DNA of 64,000 nt from JANSXG01 sp024743075 (GCA_042140185.1 CP159477.1:2170001-2234000); one strand, 5' to 3'; numbered from the stretch's first letter, positions 31,058-40,469 are shown. Made by a program: numbers and translations. Notes: generated from the sequence alone by a model not told the origin.

Positions 31058-31474
31058 TCAGAGCCGCGCAGGCGGGGGCGTGCTCGTGCACCACGCACGC
31101 GCCGCGAACATCTCGCAGCGTCGAAAATGTGCGAGATCGCACGGAACGACCTGTTCAATCGACGGGTTGACCGTGGGCTCGATCGCACAGATCGCGGGCG
31201 TCGAGATGGACTTTGTCCCGACCGCGACCTCGCGAATCGAGGCGCCCGGCTCACGCGAGTCGCGATCCGGCTTCGGCCTGACGACTTCGTGGAGCACGAA
31301 GTTGATGTGGCTCATCGCCTCGGGGGCGGCCAGAGCCGCGGCACCGGGCATCACGCCCAGAACTACGAGCAGAGCGACCATGGAACCGGCGCTGAAGCAC
31401 TGGCGCGCACCGCGCCGGACGGATCCGACCTCCGGAGCGGTGATTTCGGGCTCGGTATGTGCGGGCATTCCCAT
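31058..31474 (-). CDS. Small secreted protein of unknown function
   Basis: A 138-residue frame on the minus strand, upstream of secA by 149 bases and divergent from birA. I do not recognise a family. A leader-like stretch is present: after a polar N-terminus, SMVALLVVLGVMPGAAALA is hydrophobic and ends in a plausible signal peptidase site. The mature part has four cysteines (AIC, PCD, RRC, AWC), the last three within about 18 residues, consistent with disulphides or metal binding. Base composition looks like the neighbours, and no overlapping frame is more convincing. I rate it a likely but unproven gene; the alternative is that the segment is only a regulatory spacer between birA and secA. 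Confidence 0.5.
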   Translation of the reverse strand: MGMPAHTEPEITAPEVGSVRRGARQCFSAGSMVALLVVLGVMPGAAALAAPEAMSHINFVLHEVVRPKPDRDSREPGASIREVAVGTKSISTPAICAIEPTVNPSIEQVVPCDLAHFRRCEMFAARAWCTSTPPPARL

Positions 31475-31600
31475 GGCGTACTCTCATAGAGTATCGACCG
31501 GTTCCTCGGGTCGGGCAACAGCATCCGCGAGCGAGCCCAATCTTCGCAAATCCCGTTTCTCGACCCAAAAATCAGGTTTTCTGACCCAGGCGCCCGCCGG

Positions 31601-32431
31601 ATGACACAATCGAAGCCCAATCCGCTCTGCCACGCTGGCAGCCCGACAACCTTGCGGATGGGCTCGGGGACCGTACTGGTACATCGTCTGGACGCAACCA
31701 GGTCGACCAACGACCTCGCACGAACCTGGCTCACCGATCATGCGGCTCCGGTTCCGGCGGCGTGGATCGCCGGAATCCAGACCGCCGGACGGGGCACGCG
31801 CGGGCGTTCCTGGGCCAGCCCCGAAGGCGGGCTCTGGATGAGTCTCGCCATGCCTGTTGCCGACCCGGCGGCAGGGGTTCTCCCCGGGCTCGGTCTGCGT
31901 GTTGGGGTCGCGGCGGTGCGGGCGGTTCGGGAGTCCTTGCCGGAGCGCGCAGCGTCGGAGGTCGTTCTCCGGTGGCCCAACGACCTCGTCGTCGCCCGTC
32001 CCGGCGCGGGGGTCCGCAAGATCGGGGGCATGCTCGTTGAATGCGCGCCGCACGGAATCGTTGTCGGACTCGGCATCAATGTGAACAACACCCCGCCGGC
32101 GACTGATGATGCCGGACGCCCGCTCCGAACGCCCCCGGTATCGGTCGCCGAGTTGGCTGGCGAGGATCTCGTGCTCGACCGCCTCGCGGAGTGCCTTCTG
32201 GGCCATCTGACCGACCTCATCCCCGTTCCAGGACTGCCAAACAGCCTCTTCCGCGAGATCGAGGGCCTCCTGCACCGCCCCGACTCCGGCGTGCAGGTGA
32301 CCGGACGCGACGGAAGGATGTACAGCGGCCTCATCCGGGGTGTTTCGGAGCACCCCGACTCGCTCGGTGCCCTCCTGCTGGAACAGCCGAACGGCGATGT
32401 GATGCGCGTGGTGAGCGGAGACCTCTCGTGA
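31601..32431 (+). CDS. birA: Biotin--[acetyl-CoA-carboxylase] ligase
   Basis: A 276-residue enzyme that activates biotin as biotinyl-AMP and attaches it to the carboxyl carrier protein of acetyl-CoA carboxylase. It is the short form, without the N-terminal DNA-binding domain of E. coli BirA, so it should not be a repressor. The catalytic domain shows LDATRSTNDLARTW, the biotin/ATP loop AGRGTRGRSWASPEGGLWMS (GRGxxGR equivalent), VVLRWPNDLVV with the conserved WPND, KIGGMLVE and VGLGINVNNTPP. The C-terminal SH3-like domain is visible as VQVTGRDGRMYSGLIRGVSE. Its stop overlaps the GTG of the glycosyltransferase by four bases (GTGA), so the two are co-translated although no functional link is obvious. 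Confidence 0.93.
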   Translation: MTQSKPNPLCHAGSPTTLRMGSGTVLVHRLDATRSTNDLARTWLTDHAAPVPAAWIAGIQTAGRGTRGRSWASPEGGLWMSLAMPVADPAAGVLPGLGLRVGVAAVRAVRESLPERAASEVVLRWPNDLVVARPGAGVRKIGGMLVECAPHGIVVGLGINVNNTPPATDDAGRPLRTPPVSVAELAGEDLVLDRLAECLLGHLTDLIPVPGLPNSLFREIEGLLHRPDSGVQVTGRDGRMYSGLIRGVSEHPDSLGALLLEQPNGDVMRVVSGDLS

Positions 32432-33624
32432 ACGCGGCAGAATGGACCGGCTTTGGCATTTTCGCGCTCATCGGCCTGGTCTGGATGGGGATTAATCTGC
32501 TCGGCTCGCTCGGTGTGCTTCTGACGCGCCGGCTCGGCTCTTTCCAGCCCCTTGAAGACCCCGAGCCCGTCACGATCGTCATTGCGGCGCGGGACGAGGC
32601 TGAGCGGATCGGCAGCACCGTTGACCACCTTCTGGCGATCCGCTCGCCGCGAGTGGAGATCGTGATCGTGGACGACCGGTCATCCGACGAAACGGCGGCG
32701 ATCGTCGAAGCAAAGGCCAAGTTCGACCCGCGTCTGACGCTCGTCCGAGTCACTAACCTCCCCGAAGGCTGGCTCGGCAAGCCCCATGCGTTGCAGCTCG
32801 GCGCCGCGTCGGCGTCCACGCCATGGATCCTGTTTTCGGATGCGGATACCTGGATCAAGCCGGACGCGCTGGCCCGTGCGCTCCGCGCGGCCACATCCAG
32901 CCGTCGCCCGATCGACCATCTCGCGGTACTCCCCGGCTATGAGGCGTCGAGCAGTTGGGGGATCGCCGGGACGCTCGCGCTGTACATCCATTTCTTGGTG
33001 CGATGCGCCGTCGTGAATCTCGGCCTGCCGTTTTTTCCGGTTGGCGTTGGTGCGTTCAACCTCGTGCGGACCGACGCGTATCGAGCCTTCGGCGGGCATG
33101 AGGCCCTTCCCTTCGAAGTCGTGGATGATGTCAAGCTCGCGCTGCTCGTCCAGCGTGAAGGGCGCAAGCACGGGCGTGGCCACTCCCTCGTGCTTTCCGG
33201 CCCGGAGTCGGTGCACATTGACTGGCAGGCCGACGTGCGCACCGTCATGGCGCTCATCGAAAAGAACTTCTTCGCGATGGCTCGCTTCAACGCGCTGCTG
33301 GCCTCCCTGCTGATCACATCGGGGTTGACAGCTCTCGCCGGCGCGGTCATCGCACCGGTCGTCGCCATGGTCAGTCCTGAGCCGCTGGTTCGGATCGCGT
33401 GCTGGTTCGCTTTCGTGGCCTGGCTCGCCACCGGGCTGCCCATGGCCATCGTGGCGCGTCAGTTCGGCTGGTCACCGCTCGGCGGACTTCTATCTCCCCT
33501 GATGGCCTGGGTCGCCCCGATCGCCCTCTTGCGATCCGCTCGGGCGACCCTGAGAGCGGGTGGCGTGCGCTGGCGTGGTCGCCTGTATCCGCTTGACGAA
33601 CTCCGGCGCGGTCAGGTCTGGTAA
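32428..33624 (+). CDS. Membrane-bound family 2 glycosyltransferase (HpnB-like)
   Basis: A 398-residue GT2 enzyme with an N-terminal helix (FGIFALIGLVWMGINLLGSLG) and two or three C-terminal helices (LLASLLITSGLTALAGAVIAP, IACWFAFVAWLATGLPMAI). The catalytic domain has VTIVIAARDEAERIGSTVDHLL, EIVIVDDRSSDETAAI, WILFSDADTWIKPDAL (DxD), ALPFEVVDDVKLALLVQREG (ED motif) and a late HIDWQ in place of QxxRW. The architecture and GKPHALQLG resemble HpnB/CrtQ-like enzymes acting on polyprenyl or hopanoid lipids, but that is inference. The start is GTG 32428, overlapping the birA stop; a longer frame upstream is antisense-like noise. The gene ends 129 bases before the DUF1800 gene. Confidence 0.88.
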   Translation: MNAAEWTGFGIFALIGLVWMGINLLGSLGVLLTRRLGSFQPLEDPEPVTIVIAARDEAERIGSTVDHLLAIRSPRVEIVIVDDRSSDETAAIVEAKAKFDPRLTLVRVTNLPEGWLGKPHALQLGAASASTPWILFSDADTWIKPDALARALRAATSSRRPIDHLAVLPGYEASSSWGIAGTLALYIHFLVRCAVVNLGLPFFPVGVGAFNLVRTDAYRAFGGHEALPFEVVDDVKLALLVQREGRKHGRGHSLVLSGPESVHIDWQADVRTVMALIEKNFFAMARFNALLASLLITSGLTALAGAVIAPVVAMVSPEPLVRIACWFAFVAWLATGLPMAIVARQFGWSPLGGLLSPLMAWVAPIALLRSARATLRAGGVRWRGRLYPLDELRRGQVW

Positions 33625-33753
33625 ACCCAAAACATCCGAATTTCCCTCGGTATCGGGCGTGAATGACGATAGATTCGGGTTCCACCCCGCAATCGGCGTC
33701 GATGTCGATCGTTGGGCGTTCGTTCGATCCCGTCCGCCAGCCGAGGCCTGACC

Positions 33754-35322
33754 ATGCAGAGCACGACCCAGCGACGCACCGAGCCCGACACGCCCCCGCT
33801 GCCCCCGCGACCCAGCGCATCGCTCCGTCGCATCCCGGATTCGGACTTCGGTTACGACCAGGCCCGTCACTTGCTCTGGCGAGCCGGATTCGGGGGCAAC
33901 TCTTCCCAGATCCGCGCCTTGTCGACCATGGGCGTCGAGAACGCGGTCGCCCTGCTCGTGGACCCGTCCCGCTCGGCTGCACCGTCCCCGGTCGCGAGCG
34001 ACCGCTTCGACGCGAACATCATGCAGCCGCCGACCGCCGAAGAAGTTCGGCGCTATCGCGAAGCCCAGCGGACGCAGAACGAAGACCTGATCGCGCAGTT
34101 TCGCCTGCGGCGTCAGCAGCAGCAGCGTTCCGATCGGCGTCAGGTCGCCGACTTGCAGCGCTGGTGGCTTGAGCGCATGATCGAGACGCCACGCCCGCTC
34201 GAAGAGAAGATGACCCTCTTCTGGCACGGTCACTTCGCGTCCGGATACCGCAAAGTCGAAAATAGTTACCACCTGTTCCAGCAGAACCAGTTGTTCCGAG
34301 CCAACGCGACCGGCAACTTTGGCAACTTGCTCGCCGGGATCATCCGCGACCCAGCGATGCTCGGCTACCTCGACAACCAACTCAACCGACGCGCTGCGCC
34401 CAACGAGAATCTCGCTCGCGAGATCATGGAACTCTTCGCGCTCGGCGAAGGAAACTACTCCGAAAGCGACATCAAAGAGGGCGCCCGCGCACTCACGGGA
34501 TACGCGTTCCAGGGCAATGATTTCGTCTTCCGCCAGAATTTGCACGACACCGGGAGCAAGCGCCTTTTCGGTCGAAGCGGCAACTTCGACGGCGAAGACT
34601 TCGTCAAGATCATCCTCTCGCAGCGGGCCTGCTCGGAGTTCATCGCCAAGAAGCTGTACGAGTTTTTCGTGAGCTTCGTACCGAGCGATCGACGCGACCC
34701 GGCCTACGACCCGATCGTGAGCGTGATCCGGCAACTCGCGCGCACGCTGGTGCAGAACGAATACGACCTCGCCCCGGTGCTGACCCAGCTTTTCCAGAGT
34801 GAGCACTTCTACGAACAGCGGTTCATCGCCGATCAGATCAAGAGCCCCGTCCAGCTCGTGGTCGGCGCGGTACGCTCGCTGAACACGCCCGTCCGCGACC
34901 TCGGCATCCTCAACGACGCCCTGACGCTGATGGGCCAGCAGCTCTTCGAGCCGCCTTCCGTCGCGGGGTGGTCGGGAGGGCGCAGTTGGATCAATACCTC
35001 GACGCTCTTCGTCCGCCAGAACATCATGACCTTCCTGCTTACCGGCAGGACGCCCAGCGGCTACGACCCGCTGGCAGACGTCGAGCGGCACAACGCTTCC
35101 CAACTGCTCGATGACCTCGCGCAGGTTCAGCCCGGCGCGGATCGGGACGCCAAGCAGGTCGCGTCGTACCTCGCCCGTTTCACGCTTGGCCCTAACCCGA
35201 ACCCCGACCGCCTGCGCGTGCTCCACGAGTTCGTCGAGTCAACAGGTTCACGTGTCACCCCCGACACCGTCACGGGCATGCTTGCGCTCATCACCGCGAT
35301 GCCCGAATACCAGCTCTGCTGA
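33754..35322 (+). CDS. DUF1800 family protein
   Basis: A 522-residue protein. I choose ATG 33754 (MQSTTQRRTEPDTPP) over an in-frame ATG 42 bases earlier that has no similarity. Family landmarks: DSDFGYDQARHLLWRAGFGGNSSQIRAL at the start, WWLERMIETPRPLEEKMTLFWHGHFAS, LGYLDNQLNRRAAPNENLAREIMELFALGEGNYSESDIKEGARALTGY and FLLTGRTPSG. DUF1800 proteins occur next to DUF1501 proteins throughout Planctomycetota and relatives. Their reaction is unknown; a role in secreted-protein processing or surface polymer handling has been suggested, and I cannot add to that. No signal peptide is evident. A 45-base gap separates it from the DUF1501 gene, consistent with one transcript. Confidence 0.92.
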   Translation: MQSTTQRRTEPDTPPLPPRPSASLRRIPDSDFGYDQARHLLWRAGFGGNSSQIRALSTMGVENAVALLVDPSRSAAPSPVASDRFDANIMQPPTAEEVRRYREAQRTQNEDLIAQFRLRRQQQQRSDRRQVADLQRWWLERMIETPRPLEEKMTLFWHGHFASGYRKVENSYHLFQQNQLFRANATGNFGNLLAGIIRDPAMLGYLDNQLNRRAAPNENLAREIMELFALGEGNYSESDIKEGARALTGYAFQGNDFVFRQNLHDTGSKRLFGRSGNFDGEDFVKIILSQRACSEFIAKKLYEFFVSFVPSDRRDPAYDPIVSVIRQLARTLVQNEYDLAPVLTQLFQSEHFYEQRFIADQIKSPVQLVVGAVRSLNTPVRDLGILNDALTLMGQQLFEPPSVAGWSGGRSWINTSTLFVRQNIMTFLLTGRTPSGYDPLADVERHNASQLLDDLAQVQPGADRDAKQVASYLARFTLGPNPNPDRLRVLHEFVESTGSRVTPDTVTGMLALITAMPEYQLC

Positions 35323-35367
35323 ACACCGCCCCCCTGCCCATCCAACCGCTTCAAGCACGGAGCACCC

Positions 35368-36708
35368 ATGTCAGACCTTCACAACAGCAAAGCCTGGACC
35401 CGCCGGCAGTTCCTGCACACGGGTCTGATGATGACCTCGGCCACGATGACGATCCCGCTGTTCCTCCAGCGGTCGGCTTCGGCGATGTCGATGCAGGCCG
35501 CGGGCCGGCGCTCGGTCCCCGGCGTGCCGGACGAGAACGTGCTTGTCGTGATCCAACTGGCCGGCGGGAACGACGGCCTGAACACCGTCGTTCCGTTCGG
35601 CGATGCGAACTACTACCGTGCCCGCCCGGGCATCGCGATCCCGGAGCAGCAGGTGCTCCGCCTCGGCTCGGACCACGAGGTTGGCCTGCACCCGGCCATG
35701 ACCGGCTTGAACGAACTCTACGACGCCGGCCTGCTGTCGGTCGTGCAGGGTGTGGGGTACCCCAACCCCAACCGCTCACACTTCGCCTCGATGGACATTT
35801 GGCAAACGGCCAACACCGGTGGCGTCGGCGACGGCTGGCTCGGCCGATTCTTCGACAACCAGTGCGCCGGCTCGCCCGAAGCGGACGCTCGGATGCAGAG
35901 CGGGCAGTGCGGCGAGATCGGCATCGCCCTCGGGCGAGAGGCACCGCTCGCGATGCAGGGACGCCAGATCAAACCGATCGCCTTCGAATCGCCCGACCAT
36001 TTTCGCTGGGTCGGCGCCGATCTGCACGAATCGCTCGAAGACGGGTACCACGACCTGACGGGCATGCGCGCCCACAAGGAAGGCAAGCCGCCGGCCACGA
36101 ACCACCACGCGGGATCCAACGCCGAGTTCCTGACGCGGACCGCGCTCGACGCGCAGGTGGCGTCGGAGAAGATCCGATCCGCCGTCGCTCGCGGCACGGG
36201 CGCGAACTACCCCAACACCGGCCTCGGTCGCCAACTCGCCATGATCTCCGCCATGATCCACGCCGGCCTCGAAACGCGAGTCTACTACGCGACCATGGGA
36301 GGGTTCGACACCCACGCCGGCCAGGGCGGCCCGCAGGGCCAGCACGCCAACCTCATTCGCCAGTTCTCAGACGCGGTCAAAGCGTTCTACGACGACCTCG
36401 GTGCGACGGGGCACGATCAGCGTGTGCTCACCATGAGTTTCAGCGAGTTCGGACGTCGTGTCTCGCAGAACGGCTCCAACGGCACCGACCACGGCACCGC
36501 CGCGCCGATGTTCCTCGCCGGCCCCATGGTCCGCCCGGGTCTGCTGGGCAACCATCCTTCGCTTACCGATCTGGATAACGGCGACCTGAAGTTCAACCTC
36601 GACTTCCGCAGCGTCTACGCCGGCCTGCTCCAGGACTGGCTGAAGGCCGACGATCGTGAGATCCTCAAGGGAAGCTTCCGCCCGGCACGCGTCGTGTCGT
36701 CCCGCTGA
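35368..36708 (+). CDS. DUF1501 family protein with Tat signal
   Basis: A 446-residue exported protein. The leader has the twin-arginine motif TRRQFLHTG followed by LMMTSATMTIPLFLQRSASAM, so it should travel folded through the Tat system. The mature part shows the DUF1501 pattern: NVLVVIQLAGGNDGLNTVVPFGDANYY, LGLHPAMTGL-like stretch (EVGLHPAMTGLNELYDAGLLSVVQGVGYPNPNRSHF split across the text), and near the end YATMGGFDTHAGQ, VLTMSFSEFGRR, NGTDHGTAAPMF. These Asp/His/Asn-rich motifs place it in the alkaline phosphatase/sulfatase-like superfamily, suggesting a metal-dependent hydrolase; the substrate is not known. It is paired with DUF1800 as usual. Its stop is 8 bases from the convergent methyltransferase gene. 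Confidence 0.92.
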   Translation: MSDLHNSKAWTRRQFLHTGLMMTSATMTIPLFLQRSASAMSMQAAGRRSVPGVPDENVLVVIQLAGGNDGLNTVVPFGDANYYRARPGIAIPEQQVLRLGSDHEVGLHPAMTGLNELYDAGLLSVVQGVGYPNPNRSHFASMDIWQTANTGGVGDGWLGRFFDNQCAGSPEADARMQSGQCGEIGIALGREAPLAMQGRQIKPIAFESPDHFRWVGADLHESLEDGYHDLTGMRAHKEGKPPATNHHAGSNAEFLTRTALDAQVASEKIRSAVARGTGANYPNTGLGRQLAMISAMIHAGLETRVYYATMGGFDTHAGQGGPQGQHANLIRQFSDAVKAFYDDLGATGHDQRVLTMSFSEFGRRVSQNGSNGTDHGTAAPMFLAGPMVRPGLLGNHPSLTDLDNGDLKFNLDFRSVYAGLLQDWLKADDREILKGSFRPARVVSSR

Positions 36709-36716
36709 CGCTCAGG

Positions 36717-37621
36717 TTATCGCTTCGACCGCCGACGAGGGCTCTGCTTCGGGCCCGGCTTGCCACGCCCTCCGACGCGACCGGGAGATTTCGGCTTCGA
36801 CTGATCGGACCGCTGCGCCTTCGTCGGGCCCGGACCCTTCCCACGCCCGTCCGACTTCCGCATGATGAACAGGTAGTTGAACCCGCGCAAAAGAAGTTCT
36901 CTTCCTCGGCGGCCTTGTGGAAGTTGCCCCGCTGCAGCTTCTCGTTGTGGCGGACCACGGCGATGATGTCCACCGGCTCGAAGTGCTCTCGCAGGATCGC
37001 AAAGAGCTCGAATCCGATCGGCATGAACGGCTGGCCCTTGCGGAACGAATCGCTGACGTAGAGCGCCATGTGCCGGCCGGGCTTCAGAACCCGATCGATC
37101 TCGGCGATCGTCGCGCGCATCGCGTCGTAGTACGCCGCCCCGCCGTCCTCGCCGCCGGCGTCGAGTCTGCCGATGCAGCGAGGGTCATTCGAGTAGTCGA
37201 CATGCGTCGAGTACGGCGGGTCGACGAAGACGAAGTCCGCCTTCTCATCCTCGAGCGGCAGTGACCGTGCATCCGCGTTGAAGACGTCCGAACGGCGCGT
37301 GTGCGAGGCCACGTCGTACCCGAGGCCCCGGCGCCCCAGGTCGCGGGCTACATCCAGCGTCGTGCCGGAGCCGCACATCGGATCGACCACGAGCTGCTTG
37401 GGCTTGGTGTAACGCTGCAGGAGTTGCCAGATGACCCAGCTTGGTGTCGCGCCGGTGTAGTTCTTGTCGCCCTGGATCGAGTCGCCGTAGTGCTGCGACG
37501 GGTACTCCCAGAGCGTCGTCGTCATGATCCGCAGCGGCGGCTTCTTTGGGCCGGCCGGCCGGGACCCGCGACGCGCCGGTTTGCCCGGTCCGCCTCTGCC
37601 GATGGGTCCGCCCCGGCTCAT
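36717..37621 (-). CDS. N4/N6-type nucleic acid methyltransferase with basic Gly/Arg-rich ends, frame broken once
   Basis: Corrected, about 301 residues. The SAM site is VVDPMCGSGTTLDVARDLG and the catalytic motif is FVFVDPPYSTHVDYS (DPPY), as in DNA adenine-N6/cytosine-N4 methyltransferases; TTTLWEYPSQHYGD and PSWVIWQLLQRY match the orphan type common in bacteria. No restriction endonuclease lies nearby. Both ends are low-complexity and basic: SRGGPIGRGGPGKPARRG at the start and GRVGGRGKPGPKQSPRRR at the end. The break is at 36888-36892: EEENFF must continue with RGFNYLFIMRKSDG, needing one more base before CGC (TTTTT, or GGCGC). Start ATG 37621 overlaps the nrnA stop (ATGA), so it is the last gene of ribF-nrnA-methyltransferase. 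DNA is the default substrate; RNA is possible. Confidence 0.82.
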
Positions 37622-38682
37622 CGCAGCGCGTCCTCCAGCGCTTCGACGATCTGCTTCTTCGCTCCCGAAAGATCCGCTTCGATTCGGGCTCCCGCGGCGT
37701 GCTTATGACCGCCGCCGCCGAACCGCTGGGCGAGATCGTTCACGTCGATGTTCTTCATGCTGGCCTTGCTGCGGAAGCTGACCTTGGTCAGATTCGGCTC
37801 GACCTGAGTGAGCAACGCGGACACCTCAACCGTCCGCACCGCTTTGGGTAGATCGACCAGCCCGCCGGTGAGCGAAAGATCCGCGCCGGTCTCCTCGAAA
37901 TCCGCGGGCGACAGGCACATGATCGCGCCCTGCGCGCCGGCAACCAGTTCCATGCTCTTCATCGCCCGCTGCATGATCAGCAGACGTTCCGGCGGGTCGC
38001 TCTGCTCGGTCTGCAGGAACAGACGTGAATGGTCGACCCCGGCATCGATCAGGTCCGCCGCGATCCGGAACGTGCTCGAACGGACCGAGGGGTGCTTAAA
38101 CCAGCCGGTGTCGGTTGCCATGCCCAAGTACACCGCCCGGGCGATCGGGAGCGGCAGCTGCGCGATCGACGGCAGTCCGAGCAGATTGAACGTCACGTCC
38201 GCAGCGATTTGGGCCGCGGCGGGCGCGTGCGTGTCGATGTGGCGTAGCGCCGCCACTTCCGGGTCGCCGTGCGCGTGGTGATCGATCAGAACCGTTTTGT
38301 CCGCACGCGTCCGCAGAAAGGCCTCGGAGGCCGCGAGCTGCGACCACGAGCCGGTATCGACGACCACGACGGTGTCGGCGTTCTTGACCCGGTCATCAGA
38401 CCAGGCGGGGTCATCGGCCTTGCCTTCGAGCACCCGATACGGCGTGTCGGCGATCACGCAATCGAATCGGTCCGTCCACGGCGGATCGAACAGCACGATC
38501 GCCTTCTTGCCCAAGGCGATCAGGGCCTGCGCGATAGCGACCGACGAGCCGACCGCGTCGCCATCGGGCTTTCCGTGCGTCAGCACGACCGCGCTGTCAG
38601 ATCGGCGCAGGCGATCGACGATCTGATCGACCGTCGCGTTCGAGGCCCACGCCTGTTCAGTTCGGTCCGTCGTCTGGCTCAA
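37618..38682 (-). CDS. DHH family phosphoesterase (NrnA-like oligoribonuclease/pAp phosphatase)
   Basis: A 354-residue cytoplasmic enzyme of the DHH-DHHA1 type, which removes nucleotides from very short RNAs and can hydrolyse 3'-phosphoadenosine 5'-phosphate. Motif I is VVLTHGKPDGDAVGSSVA, motif II VVVVDTGSWSQL, motif III VLIDHHAHGD (the DHH) and motif IV YLGMATDTGWFKH. The C-terminal DHHA1 domain ends with the substrate-binding RFGGGGHKHAAGARIE. All metal-binding residues I expect are present. Its start overlaps the ribF stop by four bases and its stop overlaps the methyltransferase start, so the three genes are co-translated. Gene name nrnA is likely but not certain. Confidence 0.92.
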   Translation of the reverse strand: MSQTTDRTEQAWASNATVDQIVDRLRRSDSAVVLTHGKPDGDAVGSSVAIAQALIALGKKAIVLFDPPWTDRFDCVIADTPYRVLEGKADDPAWSDDRVKNADTVVVVDTGSWSQLAASEAFLRTRADKTVLIDHHAHGDPEVAALRHIDTHAPAAAQIAADVTFNLLGLPSIAQLPLPIARAVYLGMATDTGWFKHPSVRSSTFRIAADLIDAGVDHSRLFLQTEQSDPPERLLIMQRAMKSMELVAGAQGAIMCLSPADFEETGADLSLTGGLVDLPKAVRTVEVSALLTQVEPNLTKVSFRSKASMKNIDVNDLAQRFGGGGHKHAAGARIEADLSGAKKQIVEALEDALR

Positions 38683-39637
38683 CCGCCCACTCCTTCCGGG
38701 TGTGACTCGAACAGAGTGGACGCCCGCTCGACATCACGGGCCATCTGTACGCACAAATCCGCCGCCGAATCATACTTAGCCTGATCGCGGAGCCACGCTC
38801 TGAACCGAACCGAGATCGGCCAGCCGTACTCCTCAAGGCCCTCGGCGAGCGGGCCCGCCCAATCGACCACGAACACCTCCATCGTGCGGTTCATTCGGTT
38901 GAACGTCGCCCGAGGCCCGATGTGGATCGCCGCGGGTCGAACGGTCCCATCGGGAAGGGTCGCATCGCCCGCGTAGATCCCGTCGCGCGGGAGCATGGTC
39001 TGCGTCTCGATGTTCGCCGTGGGATAGCCGAGCAATCGCCCGCGTTGGTCGCCCCGGCGAACGATCCCCGAGACAAGGTGCGGACGACCGAGCACACACG
39101 CGGCATCACCGACGCGCCCCTGTTCCAGCAGCCAGCGCACGACCGTGCTCGATGCTCGCACAATCGATTGATCCGCGAGCGATACATCCACCTCGTCCAC
39201 AACTTCCACATCGAAACCGACCCGCTCGCCGATCGCTCTGAGTTTCTCGTTGTCCCCGGACCTCGCCTTCCCGAACCGGAAGTCCGGGCCCTCGACGAAC
39301 ACGAGCGGCGCGTACCGCTTAACCACCCAGTCGACGAACGCCTCAGGGCGTCTGCCCAGGAGGTCGGCTGTCGGCTCGAGTGCCTCGACCTCGTCGGCGC
39401 CGGCCTCCCGAAGCAGTTCAACCCGTCGGTCGAATGCGGTCAGGCGGGCTGGTGCCGCTTCGGGCGCAACTTCGACATCGGGTGCGGAAAGAACGACAGC
39501 GCGACGACTTTCCCGGCCTGGCCGACGCGGTCTCTCGCGACCTGGATCAGGCGACGGTGGCCCATGTGCACACCGTCGAAACTGCCGATCGTCACGGCGA
39601 CGGAAGTGCGATCTTGGGATGACGAACCGAGATCCAT
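38679..39637 (-). CDS. ribF: Bifunctional riboflavin kinase/FAD synthetase, reading frame broken once
   Basis: Corrected, a 319-residue enzyme that phosphorylates riboflavin to FMN and adenylates it to FAD. ATG 39637 gives MDLGSSSQDRTSVAVTIG then SFDGVHMGHRRLIQ, the nucleotidyltransferase motif of the FAD synthetase half. ALSFFPHPMSKL follows, and then the frame shifts: APARLTAFDRRVELLREAGADEV continues in another frame. The join is at 39464-39469, where TTGCGCCC would read through as TTGGCGCCC. The kinase half is clear: GRLLGYPTANIETQ, LPRDGIYAGDATLPDG and EVFVVDW. It is divergent from mqnB over 79 bases and heads the operon with nrnA and the methyltransferase. I see no FMN riboswitch in that short gap. 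Confidence 0.9.
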
Positions 39638-39716
39638 TACGCCAAAGGTACGCGTCCCGCCGGATTCGGGCCAGTTCGACTCGCGGTCCGACGCCCAACG
39701 ATCTATTGTTCGCGCG

Positions 39717-40469
39717 ATGTCCCACTCCGCAGATGCCGCCACACGACTGCTCGACCCGCTGCGGGGCGATCGTCGCCTGCTCCTCGTGGTCGCCGCTTCG
39801 ACGGAGGCGTGCCGCGTCGTCGAGGGCGTAACAGGCTCGCGCCCCGAGACCCTTCGCGTGCTATGGCAGCCGCAGGAGCTTGATGATCGGGTCTCTCTCC
39901 TTCTGACCGGGGTGGGCAAGGCGAACGCGGCGGGGGCCGTCGGTCACGCGCTGTCGCGCGAATCCTTCGGGGCCGTCGTGTCGCTCGGTATAGGTGGCTC
40001 GCTCCCGACCGACGAATCGGGGAGTTCCTTCCATCACGAGATCGGCGACATCATCCGCTGCGAGCAGAGCGTATTCGCGGACGAAGGGGTGATTTCGGAC
40101 GACGGTTGGCAATCCATGGCCGATCGTGGGTTTGGTCCCAGAACGAACCTGTCCGAGCCCGCATCAATGGGAGTCGGTTCCGACTCGCGCGCCCTCGAAT
40201 TGCTTGCCGGGCGATTTCCCGACCTGGGATCCGCCGCCACCGTTTCGACCTGTTCGGGAACGGCCGAAGCTGCCTGGAACACTGCCGCTCGCAGCGGCTG
40301 CACGGTTGAAGCGATGGAGGGTGCCGCCGTCGGCCTCGCCGTGCTGCGCAGCTCGCCAGAAACACCCTTCGTCGAACTCCGGGTCATCAGCAACCGCACC
40401 GGCACCGATCAGCGCTGGGACCTTCCCTACGCGTTGGACCGCCTGACCGATCTTGCCTCGGCCCTATAA
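39717..40469 (+). CDS. mqnB: Futalosine hydrolase
   Basis: A 250-residue nucleoside-phosphorylase-like enzyme that splits futalosine to dehypoxanthinylfutalosine and hypoxanthine in the alternative menaquinone pathway. The start ATG 39717 gives MSHSADAATRLL. Features: VSLLLTGVGKANAAGAVGHAL and VVSLGIGGSLPT (the phosphorylase-fold glycine loops), then VEAMEGAAVGLAVL, the EAMEGAA purine/ribose-binding motif that separates futalosine hydrolase from other nucleosidases, and VELRVISNRTGTDQRWDL at the end. This implies the organism makes menaquinone by the Mqn route; the other mqn genes are not in the window. It is divergently arranged with ribF. Confidence 0.86.
   Translation: MSHSADAATRLLDPLRGDRRLLLVVAASTEACRVVEGVTGSRPETLRVLWQPQELDDRVSLLLTGVGKANAAGAVGHALSRESFGAVVSLGIGGSLPTDESGSSFHHEIGDIIRCEQSVFADEGVISDDGWQSMADRGFGPRTNLSEPASMGVGSDSRALELLAGRFPDLGSAATVSTCSGTAEAAWNTAARSGCTVEAMEGAAVGLAVLRSSPETPFVELRVISNRTGTDQRWDLPYALDRLTDLASAL

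Noticed and set aside
39638..39716. FMN riboswitch upstream of ribF
   Set aside because: The gap is 79 bases, too short for the element plus promoter, and none of the conserved FMN-box segments was recognised.
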